From UBA2093 sp049454855 (lineage in GTDB: Bacteria; Actinomycetota; Acidimicrobiia; Acidimicrobiales; Ilumatobacteraceae), in NCBI GenBank assembly GCA_049454855.1, contig JBMUAQ010000093.1, positions 1 to 7,880 of the forward strand: 7,880 nt of DNA, written 5' to 3'. This document shows positions 1 through 5,842 of this stretch, in pieces; position 1 is the stretch's first letter, and each line of letters starts with the position of its first letter. Under the pieces are notes generated by a model that saw nothing but the letters and a program-made list of their open reading frames with translations, did not search any database and was not told the origin of the DNA. Position numbers and translations under genes: made by a program.

Positions 1-323
1 TCGTGGTGTCGTTCCAGTCGGTCGGATCGCTGCTCGTGTTCGGCATGCTGCTCGCGCCAGCGGCCACCGCCGCTCTCGTCACGCGGCGCATCGGGTCGAT
101 GATCGCGGTGTCGGCGGGGATCGGGTCCGTCAGCACGTGGCTGGGTCTTCTGCTCAGCTACCACCACGATCTCGCGGCAGGTGCGACGGTGGTGGTCGTG
201 GCCGTCGGCGTGTTCGTGGCCGCACTGTTGGTGCGTGGAGGGGCGAGCGGGTTCATGTCCGCCCACCCGTCGCACGGTGCGCACCCTCACCCCGGGCACA
301 ATCACGCGGGGCACGGGCACTGA
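1..323 (+). CDS. Metal ABC transporter permease, ABC-3 family (3' end only)
   Basis: This is the C-terminal 107 or so codons of an integral membrane permease; the 5' part lies outside the window and the reading frame is open to base 1. Visible residues include hydrophobic segments (around SLLVFGMLLAPAATAALV, then SAGIGSVSTWLGLLLSY, then ATVVVVAVGVFVAALLV). The order 'LLVFGMLLAPAATA' followed by a short loop and 'G.....G' is typical of the last helices of ABC-3 (ZnuB/MntB/TroC-like) permeases, which import Zn2+ or Mn2+. The protein ends in a hydrophilic tail with eight histidines in the last 19 residues, a likely metal-binding extension; this supports a metal substrate but does not say which one. 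Its stop codon TGA shares one base with the ATG of the following ATPase gene (TGATG), so the two are probably translationally coupled. The substrate-binding protein would be expected upstream. The family call is fairly secure; the metal is unknown. Confidence 0.82.
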   Translation, partial: VVSFQSVGSLLVFGMLLAPAATAALVTRRIGSMIAVSAGIGSVSTWLGLLLSYHHDLAAGATVVVVAVGVFVAALLVRGGASGFMSAHPSHGAHPHPGHNHAGHGH

Positions 324-1036
324 TGGCGCTGATCGACACCGACGACCTCGCAGTGGGCTTCGACCGTCACGTGGTTGTGGACTGCATCAATCTCTCGGTG
401 GAACCGGGTGGCCTCGTGGTGCTCATGGGAACAAACGGCTCGGGAAAGAGCACCATCCTGCGCACGCTCGCCGGTCTGCTCGAGCCGGTGTCGGGCGACT
501 GCCGGGTGCTGGGGCAGTGGCCCGGTGAACGTGCCGCTGATGTCGCGTACCTGCCGCAGCACCCGAAGTCGCTCGCGACGCTTCCCCTGCGGGCGGCAGA
601 TGTGGTGCGCATGGGTCGCTTCGCGTCACTCGGGATCCTGCGCCGCGGCGGCCGCGAGGACAGGGAGGCCGTCGACACCGCGATGGAGCGGATGGGTGTC
701 GGCCAGTTCCGCAACAAGCCGATGCATGCGCTGTCGGGGGGCCAGCAGCAACGGGTGCATCTCGCACAGGTGCTGGCGCGCCGAGCACAGGTGGTGCTGC
801 TCGACGAGCCCACCGCGGGCCTCGATGCCCAGGGCCGCAAGGCCGTTGCCCGCATGGTTCAGGAGGAGCGAAACCTCGGACACTGCGTGGTGATGGCCAC
901 GCACGACCTCGTGGATGCAGAACCCGCCGACACTGTGCTTCTGCTGGCCCACAGGTTGATCGCCCAGGGCGCGCCCGATGCGGTGCTCACCGACGAGAAC
1001 CTGCGCTCGACCTATGGCTTCACGGACCGCCATTAG
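323..1036 (+). CDS. Metal-type ABC transporter ATP-binding protein
   Basis: A 237-residue ATPase, a normal length for the nucleotide-binding subunit of an ABC importer. All motifs are intact: Walker A GTNGSGKST (36-44), Q-loop Gln79 in YLPQ, signature LSGGQQQR (137-144), Walker B VVLLDEP with Glu162 (157-163), D-loop TAGLD (164-168) and switch His194 in ATHD. It should hydrolyse ATP at the cytoplasmic face to drive the permease encoded just upstream. I chose the ATG at 323 because it overlaps the permease stop in a TGATG junction and places Walker A at the usual distance from the N terminus; the frame is open further upstream, but that part overlaps the permease and reads as arginine-rich shadow sequence. 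No strong Shine-Dalgarno precedes it, consistent with coupling. The last codons (FTDRH, stop TAG) lie inside the first arm and loop of a terminator-like hairpin that is duplicated downstream. Zinc or manganese import is inferred from the neighbour. Confidence 0.9.
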   Translation: MALIDTDDLAVGFDRHVVVDCINLSVEPGGLVVLMGTNGSGKSTILRTLAGLLEPVSGDCRVLGQWPGERAADVAYLPQHPKSLATLPLRAADVVRMGRFASLGILRRGGREDREAVDTAMERMGVGQFRNKPMHALSGGQQQRVHLAQVLARRAQVVLLDEPTAGLDAQGRKAVARMVQEERNLGHCVVMATHDLVDAEPADTVLLLAHRLIAQGAPDAVLTDENLRSTYGFTDRH

Positions 1037-1045
1037 GCGTCCGTG
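1021..1045 (+). terminator. Hairpin copy 1, probable bidirectional terminator
   Basis: An inverted repeat: left arm CACGGAC-C-GCC (1021-1031), loop ATTA (1032-1035), right arm GGCGTCCGTG (1036-1045). It forms ten base pairs with a single bulged C. The ATPase stop codon TAG (1034-1036) sits at the loop. No T-tract follows, which is common for terminators of G+C-rich actinobacteria. It lies between convergent genes, so it could end transcripts from both strands. Confidence 0.6.
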
Positions 1046-1056
1046 GTGGTGGGCTT

Positions 1057-1081
1057 CACGGACCGCCATTAGGCGTCCGTG
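1057..1081 (+). terminator. Hairpin copy 2, duplicate of the terminator-like stem-loop
   Basis: This is an exact copy of the hairpin at 1021-1045, with the same bulged C and ATTA loop, placed 36 bases downstream and 11 bases before the stop of the convergent thiolase gene. Being symmetrical, it can also form in the thiolase transcript. Two stem-loops in series would be expected to strengthen termination between the head-to-head genes. Confidence 0.6.
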
Positions 1082-1092
1082 ACGGTGGGTGA

Positions 1093-2322
1093 CTAGATCC
1101 GTTCGATGATGGTGGCGGTGCCCATGCCGCCGCCGGTGCACATGGTGACGAGACCTGTCTGCAGGTCACGCCTCTCCATCTCGTCCAGCAGCGTGCCGAT
1201 GAGCATCGAGCCTGTCGCACCGATCGGGTGACCAAGGGCCATCGCACCACCGTTCACGTTGACCTTTGCGGGGTCGACGCCGGTGTCCTTGAAGAACTTC
1301 AGCACCACGGAGGCGAACGCCTCGTTCACCTCGAAGAGGTCGATGTCGCCGAACGTCATGCCAGCCTTCTCCACCACCCGCTTGGCCGCCGGTCCGGGGG
1401 CGGTGAGCATGATCACCGGCTCGGTGCCGGCGACGGCGGTCATCGTGATCTTGGCCCTGGGCGTGAGTCCGTTGGCCCGGGCGAACTCCGGCGACACCAC
1501 CAGCACCGCACCGGCGCCGTCCACCACTCCCGAGGAGTTGCCACCGTGGTGCACATGGTCGATGGACTTCAGCTGCGGGTACGCCTTCAGTGCGGTCTCG
1601 TCGATGGAGAGGCCGTCGGGATCCTTCCTGTACGCACCCATCTGGGCGAAGCTCGGCTGGAGCTTGGCGAGGTCCTCCATGGTGGTGCCGGGCCGCGGGT
1701 GCTCGTCCTTTGCGAGCGCCAGCGTGCCGTCGTCGTGGAGGATCGGCACGAGCGAGCGCTCGAAGCGGCCCTCGGCGATTGCCTCGGCCGCGCGACGCTG
1801 TGACTCCATGGCGAGGGCGTCGCACTGCTCACGGGTGAACCCCTCGAGGGTGGCGATGAGGTCGGCCGAGATGCCCTGGGGCACCATGTCGAACTGCTCT
1901 CGCAGGTGTGCGTTGTTCGCGGTGAAGCCGTCCACGTGCATCGGCGACGGGCGTGACATCGACTCGATGCCCCCGGCCACCACGCAGTCCTGCATGCCCG
2001 ACAGCACGCCCATCGCGGCGAAGTTCACGGCCTGCTGGCCGGAGCCACAGAACCTGTTGAGGGTGACCCCGGGCGCATCGAGCGACCAGCCGGCATCCAG
2101 CGCGGCCATCCGTGCGATGTCCATCGAGTGGTCGCCGCTGCCGGCGCCGCATCCCATCACCACGTCGTCCACGAGAGAGGTGTCGAGACCGTTGCGGTCG
2201 CGCAGGGCGTTCAGCACCTGCGCCAGGATGCGCTGCGGGTGCACGTTGTGCAGCGCACCGTTCTCCTTGCCCTTCCCGCGCGGTGACCTGACGGCATCGA
2301 TGATCCAGGCTTCGCGTTCCAT
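1093..2322 (-). CDS. Thiolase family protein (acetyl-CoA C-acyltransferase)
   Basis: A 409-residue thiolase of typical length. Thiolases cleave 3-ketoacyl-CoA with CoA to release acetyl-CoA (or a shortened acyl-CoA), or condense acyl-CoAs in reverse, as soluble homotetramers or dimers. The active-site residues are all present: nucleophilic Cys92 in NRFCGSGQQAV, Asn333 in NEAF, His365 in GHPIGATGS and Cys395 in CTGGGMG. The N terminus (IIDAVRSPRGKG) is the usual thiolase start. The ATG at 2322 is supported by GGAGG on the minus strand (2329-2333), six bases upstream. The gene is divergent from a crotonase-family gene 102 bases away, which suggests shared regulation and a role in fatty-acid, sterol side-chain or similar acyl-CoA degradation. 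It converges with the ATPase gene across the doubled hairpin. A biosynthetic acetoacetyl-CoA role is possible; motifs alone do not settle chain-length preference, so I give no gene symbol. Confidence 0.95.
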   Translation of the reverse strand: MEREAWIIDAVRSPRGKGKENGALHNVHPQRILAQVLNALRDRNGLDTSLVDDVVMGCGAGSGDHSMDIARMAALDAGWSLDAPGVTLNRFCGSGQQAVNFAAMGVLSGMQDCVVAGGIESMSRPSPMHVDGFTANNAHLREQFDMVPQGISADLIATLEGFTREQCDALAMESQRRAAEAIAEGRFERSLVPILHDDGTLALAKDEHPRPGTTMEDLAKLQPSFAQMGAYRKDPDGLSIDETALKAYPQLKSIDHVHHGGNSSGVVDGAGAVLVVSPEFARANGLTPRAKITMTAVAGTEPVIMLTAPGPAAKRVVEKAGMTFGDIDLFEVNEAFASVVLKFFKDTGVDPAKVNVNGGAMALGHPIGATGSMLIGTLLDEMERRDLQTGLVTMCTGGGMGTATIIERI

Positions 2323-2328
2323 GTGAGT

Positions 2329-2333
2329 CCTCC
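2329..2333 (-). promoter_or_regulatory. Ribosome binding site of the thiolase gene
   Basis: GGAGG on the minus strand, six bases before the ATG at 2322. This is the clearest Shine-Dalgarno sequence in the window, and it fixes the thiolase start. Confidence 0.7.
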
Positions 2334-2371
2334 GTGGCCGGGCCGCCGCGGGACACGGCGGGAACGACTAG

Positions 2372-2377
2372 ACACTA
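2372..2377 (-). promoter_or_regulatory. Candidate -10 element for the thiolase gene
   Basis: TAGTGT on the minus strand fits the actinobacterial TAnnnT -10 pattern. It would start a transcript near 2364, giving a leader of about 42 bases that contains the GGAGG site. I see no good -35 hexamer. On the plus strand the overlapping CACTAT (2373-2378) is a weaker -10 candidate for the crotonase gene, so the two divergent promoters may overlap. Confidence 0.3.
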
Positions 2378-2379
2378 TG

Positions 2380-2394
2380 GGGACGTTCGGTCCC
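2380..2394. promoter_or_regulatory. 15-bp inverted repeat in the thiolase/crotonase divergent gap
   Basis: GGGAC-GTTCG-GTCCC: perfect five-base arms around a five-base spacer, adjacent to the candidate -10 elements. This placement suits an operator for a dimeric regulator controlling both genes, or a small stem-loop in the crotonase leader. No regulator gene is in the window, and short palindromes arise often by chance at this G+C content. Confidence 0.3.
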
Positions 2395-2410
2395 TGCACG
2401 CATCGGCAGG

Positions 2411-2420
2411 GGGAAGGGGG
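2411..2420 (+). promoter_or_regulatory. Ribosome binding site of the crotonase gene
   Basis: The purine run GGGAAGGGGG ends four bases before the ATG at 2425. It decides the start: an upstream in-frame ATG at 2323 would add 34 residues of non-homologous, arginine- and proline-rich sequence across the divergent promoter region. Confidence 0.6.
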
Positions 2421-2424
2421 CACC

Positions 2425-3204
2425 ATGTCGGGCGTTTACGAGACGCTGAGGGCGGAGACCGACGGCACCGTCGGCATGCTGACGCTGGCGCGGCCGGAGA
2501 GGCTGAATGCGCTCTCACGCCGCACCCTCATCGAACTCGCAGAGGCCGCACGCTGGTTCGACACGCAGCGCGAGGTGAAGGTCGTGGTGGTGCGGGGTGA
2601 GGGGCGGTCCTTCAGTGCGGGTTTCGACCTCGATGACTTCTCGGCCCCGGACCCGGACTGGAGCGTGCGTGAGACCGCCGACCTCGGTCGTCTGATGGCC
2701 GAGGCGGTCACCGGCATGACGGCCGTGACGATCGCGGCGATCCAGGGTCACTGCGTGGGGGGAGGCCTGGTGCTTGCCGCCTCCTGTGACCTCCGGTACG
2801 CCGCCGACACTGCAGTGTTCTCGATCCCCGAGGTCGACCTCGGAATACCGCTCGCGTGGGGCGGCATCCCGCGACTCGTGCGGGAGATCGGGCCCGCTGC
2901 CACGAAGGAACTGGTGCTCACCTGCCGGCGGTTCCATCCCGACGAGGCGCGCTCGCTCGGGTTCCTGAACGACGTGGTGCAGGCAGAGGCACTCGGCGCT
3001 CACGTGGACGAGATCGCGCGCGCCATCGCGGCAAAACCCGGTTATGCCCTGCGCACCACGAAGCAGCAGGTGAATGCGGTGACCGAGGAGATCGCGGGCA
3101 CGGGCCGCAACGCCTCCGACGCCGATGCGCTGGTGTTCGCCACCTTCGACGAGGAGAGCCGGCGCATCAGCCGTGAATACCTGAAGTCGAGGAACAAAGC
3201 ATGA
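2425..3204 (+). CDS. Enoyl-CoA hydratase/isomerase (crotonase) family protein
   Basis: A 259-residue crotonase-fold protein, the family's usual length. Crotonases act on acyl-CoA thioesters, holding the thioester carbonyl in an oxyanion hole. The hole-forming segments are visible: FSAGFDL (63-69) and HCVGGGLVLAASCDL (109-123). The second catalytic glutamate of the classical hydratase (rat Glu164) corresponds to Glu136 in SIPEVDLG. The first (rat Glu144, in GGGCEL) is replaced by Val116 in GGGLVL. Strict hydration of 2-enoyl-CoA is therefore uncertain, and isomerase, hydrolase or another crotonase reaction is possible. The start is set by a purine-rich ribosome binding site. The gene is divergent from the thiolase and seven bases upstream of an alpha/beta hydrolase gene, suggesting an acyl-CoA catabolic unit. 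The family call is firm; the exact reaction is not. Confidence 0.92.
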   Translation: MSGVYETLRAETDGTVGMLTLARPERLNALSRRTLIELAEAARWFDTQREVKVVVVRGEGRSFSAGFDLDDFSAPDPDWSVRETADLGRLMAEAVTGMTAVTIAAIQGHCVGGGLVLAASCDLRYAADTAVFSIPEVDLGIPLAWGGIPRLVREIGPAATKELVLTCRRFHPDEARSLGFLNDVVQAEALGAHVDEIARAIAAKPGYALRTTKQQVNAVTEEIAGTGRNASDADALVFATFDEESRRISREYLKSRNKA

Positions 3205-3211
3205 GGCGCCC

Positions 3212-3961
3212 ATGACCAAGGTCTTCGTCCACGGCAACCCCGAGACTTCGGCAATCTGGGGTCCGCTCGTGCGCGAACTGTCGGCGCGTGGCATCGATGA
3301 CGTCGTGCTGCTCTCGCCCCCCGGGTTCGGCGCGACGGTGCCGGACGGTTGGGGGGCAACGCAGGACGAGTACCGCGCGTGGCTGCTCGAACAACTCCAC
3401 GTCATCGGCGGCCCTGTCGACCTCGTGGGTCACGACTGGGGGGCGGGCCACGTGTACGGCGTGCTCGCCGCCGAGCCCGGCCTCGTGCGCACGTGGGCTG
3501 CGGACTGCGCGGGTCTTCTGCACCCCGACTACGTGTGGCATGACGCGGCGCAGGCGTGGCAGACACCCGGGGTCGGCGAGGCCGCCGCAGAGGGTCTGGT
3601 GTCCATGCCGGAGGATGTCTTCGCCTCGGTGTTCGGTCCGCTCGGCATGGGCGAGCAGGTCTCCCGTCAGGTGAGCGCGGGGCTCGACGCGGACACCGCG
3701 CGGTGCATCGTCTCGCTGTACCGCAGCGCCGCCCAGCCGGCGATGTCACGGTTGGGTGCCGCGTTCCGCGCTGCCGCCCCGTCGCGGGGGATGGTGGTTG
3801 TCGCGGAGCTCGACAACTTCGCCGGAACAGATGCGATGCACGCCGAGGTTGCCGGATGGGTCGGGGCGGGCATGACACGGCTCGCAGGCGTGGGTCACTG
3901 GTGGATGGTGGAGAACCCCTCCGCGGCCGCCGACGCACTGGCCCGGCACTGGGCCGGCTGA
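3212..3961 (+). CDS. Alpha/beta hydrolase with Asp nucleophile (epoxide hydrolase or dehalogenase-like)
   Basis: A 249-residue soluble alpha/beta-hydrolase. The oxyanion motif HGNP is at 7-10, the nucleophile elbow GHDWGAG places Asp75 as nucleophile, and GVGHWW gives the catalytic base His229; Asp201, in AELDNF after a beta-strand, is the likely acid. Asp rather than Ser at the elbow, followed by Trp, is characteristic of haloalkane dehalogenases and epoxide hydrolases, which form an alkyl-enzyme ester. Tyr170 in SLYRSAA sits where epoxide-hydrolase cap tyrosines are often found, which mildly favours an epoxide hydrolase (inference). At 249 residues it is shorter than most characterised members (about 290-320), mainly through a small cap. 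The ATG at 3212 has GAGG five bases upstream, overlapping the crotonase stop, so the two genes are very likely co-transcribed and coupled. The substrate is unknown. Confidence 0.85.
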   Translation: MTKVFVHGNPETSAIWGPLVRELSARGIDDVVLLSPPGFGATVPDGWGATQDEYRAWLLEQLHVIGGPVDLVGHDWGAGHVYGVLAAEPGLVRTWAADCAGLLHPDYVWHDAAQAWQTPGVGEAAAEGLVSMPEDVFASVFGPLGMGEQVSRQVSAGLDADTARCIVSLYRSAAQPAMSRLGAAFRAAAPSRGMVVVAELDNFAGTDAMHAEVAGWVGAGMTRLAGVGHWWMVENPSAAADALARHWAG

Positions 3962-3978
3962 CCCGCGCACGGTGCGGG
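3962..3978. terminator. Short stem-loop between convergent genes
   Basis: CCCGC (3962-3966) pairs with GCGGG (3974-3978) around a seven-base loop. It fills most of the 21-base gap between the hydrolase stop and the stop of the convergent LLM gene. With no T-tract and only five base pairs it is a weak candidate, but its position suits a bidirectional terminator. Confidence 0.35.
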
Positions 3979-3982
3979 GCGG

Positions 3983-5005
3983 TCAGGCGGCGTACGCGCC
4001 GATGATCGGCTCCAGTTCGGTCGGGGATGCGCCGTGCATGATCACACCGTCACAGCCGAGCGCGAGCTGTCCGCGCACCGCGGCGGCGCACTGTGCGGCC
4101 GAACCCTGGGCCGAGGGTGCCAGCCAGTCATCGGGGATGAGCGTGGCGACGTGCTCGAGCTCGGCGGTGCTTGCCTTCGCATCGAGGGCGCCGGCGAACC
4201 CGCGCACGAACGGGTCCTCGCGGAACCGTGTGAGCACGGCGGGGTCCCAGTTGTTGGTGGACACCATCAGGTCGCCGTACGCCTGCAGGTAGGTGGCGAG
4301 GCGGCCGACCGTCTTCTTCAGCCGCACGTCCGCGGGCAGGTGGTCGCCTACCGTCGCAAAGCAGCTCCACACGCGCACGCTGGAGGGGTCGCGCCCCGCC
4401 CGTTCGGCAGCGCCCTTCACCGTGGCCACCGCGCGCGCCGTGGTCTCATCGGTGAAGAACGTGTGCAATATGACGTTGTCAAACGCCCGCCCGCCCAGCT
4501 CCAGCGTGCGCGGACCGAACGCAGTGAGCGACAGTGGGATGTCGAGCCGGAACTCGGGATCGAGCCGCAGCACGGGGTAGGTGCCGGTCACGTCCGTGTG
4601 GTTCAGCACGGTCTCGCCGTTCCAGAGCCGGCGCATGAGAAGCGCGAACGACTCCATGGACTCCGTGGTGGCGAGCGGCATGCCGAAGGCGCGGAACATC
4701 GCCTCGATGCCCCGGCCGATGCCGAGGCTGAAACGTCCGGCCGACAGGAGGTGCAGGGTGCTCGCCCAAGACGCGGTCACCACCGGGTGGCGTGTGGTGT
4801 GGTTCGTCGCCGCCGTCACGATGTCGATCTTCGTCGTTGCGGCACAGGCGGCACCCGTGAGGGCCCCGGCCTCCTTGATGTTGAAACGTTCCGAGATGAA
4901 CGCGGTGCCGAGACCGAGACGCTCGGCGTGGGCCAGCTCGTCCAGCATGTCGCGGGGGGAGCGGGGCGCCCCTGCGAGGGTGTAGAAGCCGAGTTCGGGG
5001 TGCAC
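3983..5005 (-). CDS. LLM class F420-dependent oxidoreductase (MSMEG_2249-like)
   Basis: A 340-residue luciferase-like monooxygenase-fold (TIM-barrel) protein. The N terminus ELGFYTLAG, then SERFN (38-42), TNHTTRHP (67-74) and GRFSLGIGRG (90-99), is the pattern I recall for the actinobacterial 'probable F420-dependent oxidoreductase, MSMEG_2249 family'. Members of the wider LLM class transfer hydride from F420H2, or use reduced flavin, on varied substrates; the substrate here is unknown. The start is a GTG at 5005, followed at once by HPELGFYTLAG where homologues begin. I see no Shine-Dalgarno, but a TACTGT box six bases upstream suggests a leaderless mRNA. It converges with the alpha/beta hydrolase and is divergent from a nitroreductase-family gene, so two redox enzymes share one 60-base control region. 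The class call is strong; the cofactor is inferred from the family. Confidence 0.88.
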   Translation of the reverse strand: MHPELGFYTLAGAPRSPRDMLDELAHAERLGLGTAFISERFNIKEAGALTGAACAATTKIDIVTAATNHTTRHPVVTASWASTLHLLSAGRFSLGIGRGIEAMFRAFGMPLATTESMESFALLMRRLWNGETVLNHTDVTGTYPVLRLDPEFRLDIPLSLTAFGPRTLELGGRAFDNVILHTFFTDETTARAVATVKGAAERAGRDPSSVRVWSCFATVGDHLPADVRLKKTVGRLATYLQAYGDLMVSTNNWDPAVLTRFREDPFVRGFAGALDAKASTAELEHVATLIPDDWLAPSAQGSAAQCAAAVRGQLALGCDGVIMHGASPTELEPIIGAYAA

Positions 5006-5011
5006 GTGCCC

Positions 5012-5017
5012 ACAGTA
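5012..5017 (-). promoter_or_regulatory. Candidate -10 box for a leaderless LLM transcript
   Basis: TACTGT on the minus strand matches TAnnnT and is separated by six bases (GGGCAC) from the GTG start codon at 5005. In actinobacteria this spacing puts transcription initiation at or next to the start codon, which would explain the missing ribosome binding site. No clear -35 element is visible. Confidence 0.4.
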
Positions 5018-5053
5018 ACTGCGCCGACGGACCGCACGTCTCCGTGGTGCGAG

Positions 5054-5059
5054 CAGAAT
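5054..5059 (+). promoter_or_regulatory. Candidate -10 box for a leaderless nitroreductase transcript
   Basis: CAGAAT, one mismatch from TAnnnT, lies six bases before the ATG at 5066. The geometry mirrors the divergent LLM promoter. This gene also lacks a convincing Shine-Dalgarno, so a leaderless mRNA is plausible, but the first base of the box is off-consensus. Confidence 0.3.
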
Positions 5060-5065
5060 GGCTGC

Positions 5066-5779
5066 ATGCCCGAGGACCTCACCGACACGCCCGCGTTGCC
5101 CGACACCGTCGGGTTGCTCGAGGGCATCTCCACCACCCGAGCCGTGCGCCGCTATCAGGATGAGCCGTTACCCGCGGCCGCACTGCGCGACATGCTGTTC
5201 GCGGCCACGAGGGCACCGAGCGGGTCGAATCGCCAGCCGTTCAGGTTCCTGGTGCTCACCGACGGGGAGCGCGCGGACGAGGCCAAGGCCCTCATCGCGC
5301 GCGGTGCACGAAGTGTGTGGGGCCACAAGCGCTCGAACGATGGGTACGACGAGGGTTCCGGCACCGTCGATGACTCACCGAAGGCGCGCATGGCCCGCAC
5401 GATGCAGGAGTACGTCGACAATCTCGAGCGGGTGCCGGTGCTCGTGCTCGCATGTCTCGTCCGTTACCGCGAACCCACCCCGACGGAGGGCGCGTCGGTG
5501 TACCCGGCCGTGCAGAACCTCCTGCTCGCCGCCCGTGCCCTCGGCTACGGCGGTGTGCTCACGGGGTTCCATGCGCTCGTCGACCGCGAACTGAAGGAAC
5601 TGCTCGGCATCCCCGACGAGGTGTTCATCGCGGCGTCGGTCACTCTCGGGCGGCCGAAGGGTGCGCACGGCCCGGTGCGGCGCGCACCCATGGGTGAGCT
5701 CGTGTACGGGGACACGTGGGGCACACCGGCAACGTGGGCGGTCGACCCGCCCGGCACGCGGCACACCTCACGTTTCTGA
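5066..5779 (+). CDS. Nitroreductase family protein (FMN-dependent)
   Basis: A 237-residue nitroreductase-fold flavoprotein; family members are usually homodimers that bind FMN and reduce nitro compounds, quinones or enones with NAD(P)H. Visible landmarks are the phosphate-contacting TTRAVRRYQDEPLP (23-36), the FMN-loop APSGSNRQPFRF (50-61), the core helix YPAVQNLLLAARALGYGG (146-163) and the C-terminal LGRPKG (194-199), where dimer-partner FMN contacts usually fall. A loop at about 84-105 (WGHKRSNDGYDEGSG onward) is longer and more polar than in minimal members and may shape the substrate pocket. The ATG at 5066 is the first start just upstream of the conserved region; the frame is open much further left, but only as antisense shadow of the LLM gene. 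The divergent pairing with an F420-type oxidoreductase suggests joint redox metabolism of some substrate, which I cannot name. Confidence 0.88.
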   Translation: MPEDLTDTPALPDTVGLLEGISTTRAVRRYQDEPLPAAALRDMLFAATRAPSGSNRQPFRFLVLTDGERADEAKALIARGARSVWGHKRSNDGYDEGSGTVDDSPKARMARTMQEYVDNLERVPVLVLACLVRYREPTPTEGASVYPAVQNLLLAARALGYGGVLTGFHALVDRELKELLGIPDEVFIAASVTLGRPKGAHGPVRRAPMGELVYGDTWGTPATWAVDPPGTRHTSRF

Positions 5780-5781
5780 CA

Positions 5782-5812
5782 CGCGTCACATGCGTCTCTC
5801 CGCTGCGACGCG
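5782..5812 (+). terminator. Possible stem-loop downstream of the nitroreductase gene
   Basis: CGCGTC (5782-5787) can pair with GACGCG (5807-5812) across a 19-base loop that contains a second GCGTC able to compete for the same arm. It starts three bases after the nitroreductase stop and lies before the exporter promoter candidate. The long loop makes it a weak terminator candidate. Confidence 0.22.
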
Positions 5813-5829
5813 GCGGTGAGAAAGGGGAG

Positions 5830-5835
5830 TAGGGT
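5830..5835 (+). promoter_or_regulatory. Candidate -10 box for the ABC exporter operon
   Basis: TAGGGT fits TAnnnT. Seven bases later, at 5843, a GTG begins an eight-codon reading frame that ends at 5869, just past the exporter ATG (5863). A start there gives an exporter mRNA with a leader of about 20 bases and no Shine-Dalgarno. No -35 consensus is apparent. Confidence 0.35.
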
Positions 5836-5842
5836 CGAACGA

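Larger units (their letters stand above)
1016..1089 (+). repeat. Tandem 36-bp direct duplication spanning the ATPase stop codon
   Basis: A 30-base block starting GGCTTCACGGACC at 1016-1045 recurs exactly at 1052-1081, a period of 36 bases. The six bases after each block also match at four positions (GTGGTG versus ACGGTG), and two further bases match. The first copy contains the last codons and TAG stop of the ATPase gene; the second is non-coding. It looks like a recent local tandem duplication of the gene's 3' end, because the core copies are identical. Confidence 0.93.

Noticed and set aside
137..322. N-terminal extension of the ATPase frame from an earlier start
   Set aside because: It overlaps the permease coding region, reads as Arg-rich shadow, and would displace Walker A far from its usual position. 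The TGATG junction supports the start at 323.
1259..2326. A 355-codon plus-strand open frame opposite the thiolase
   Set aside because: The minus-strand thiolase has all catalytic motifs and a clear ribosome binding site; the plus-strand product is Ser/Arg/Pro-rich with no recognisable motif.
2323..2424. An upstream in-frame ATG that would extend the crotonase by 34 residues
   Set aside because: The extension crosses the divergent promoter gap and is low-complexity. The ATG at 2425 has a purine-rich ribosome binding site and gives the normal family length.
4034..5779. A 581-codon open frame on the plus strand covering both the LLM region and the nitroreductase
   Set aside because: Only the part from 5066 encodes a recognisable protein. 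The first 344 codons are antisense to the well-supported LLM gene and read as Arg/Gly/His-rich shadow sequence, so this is not a fusion.
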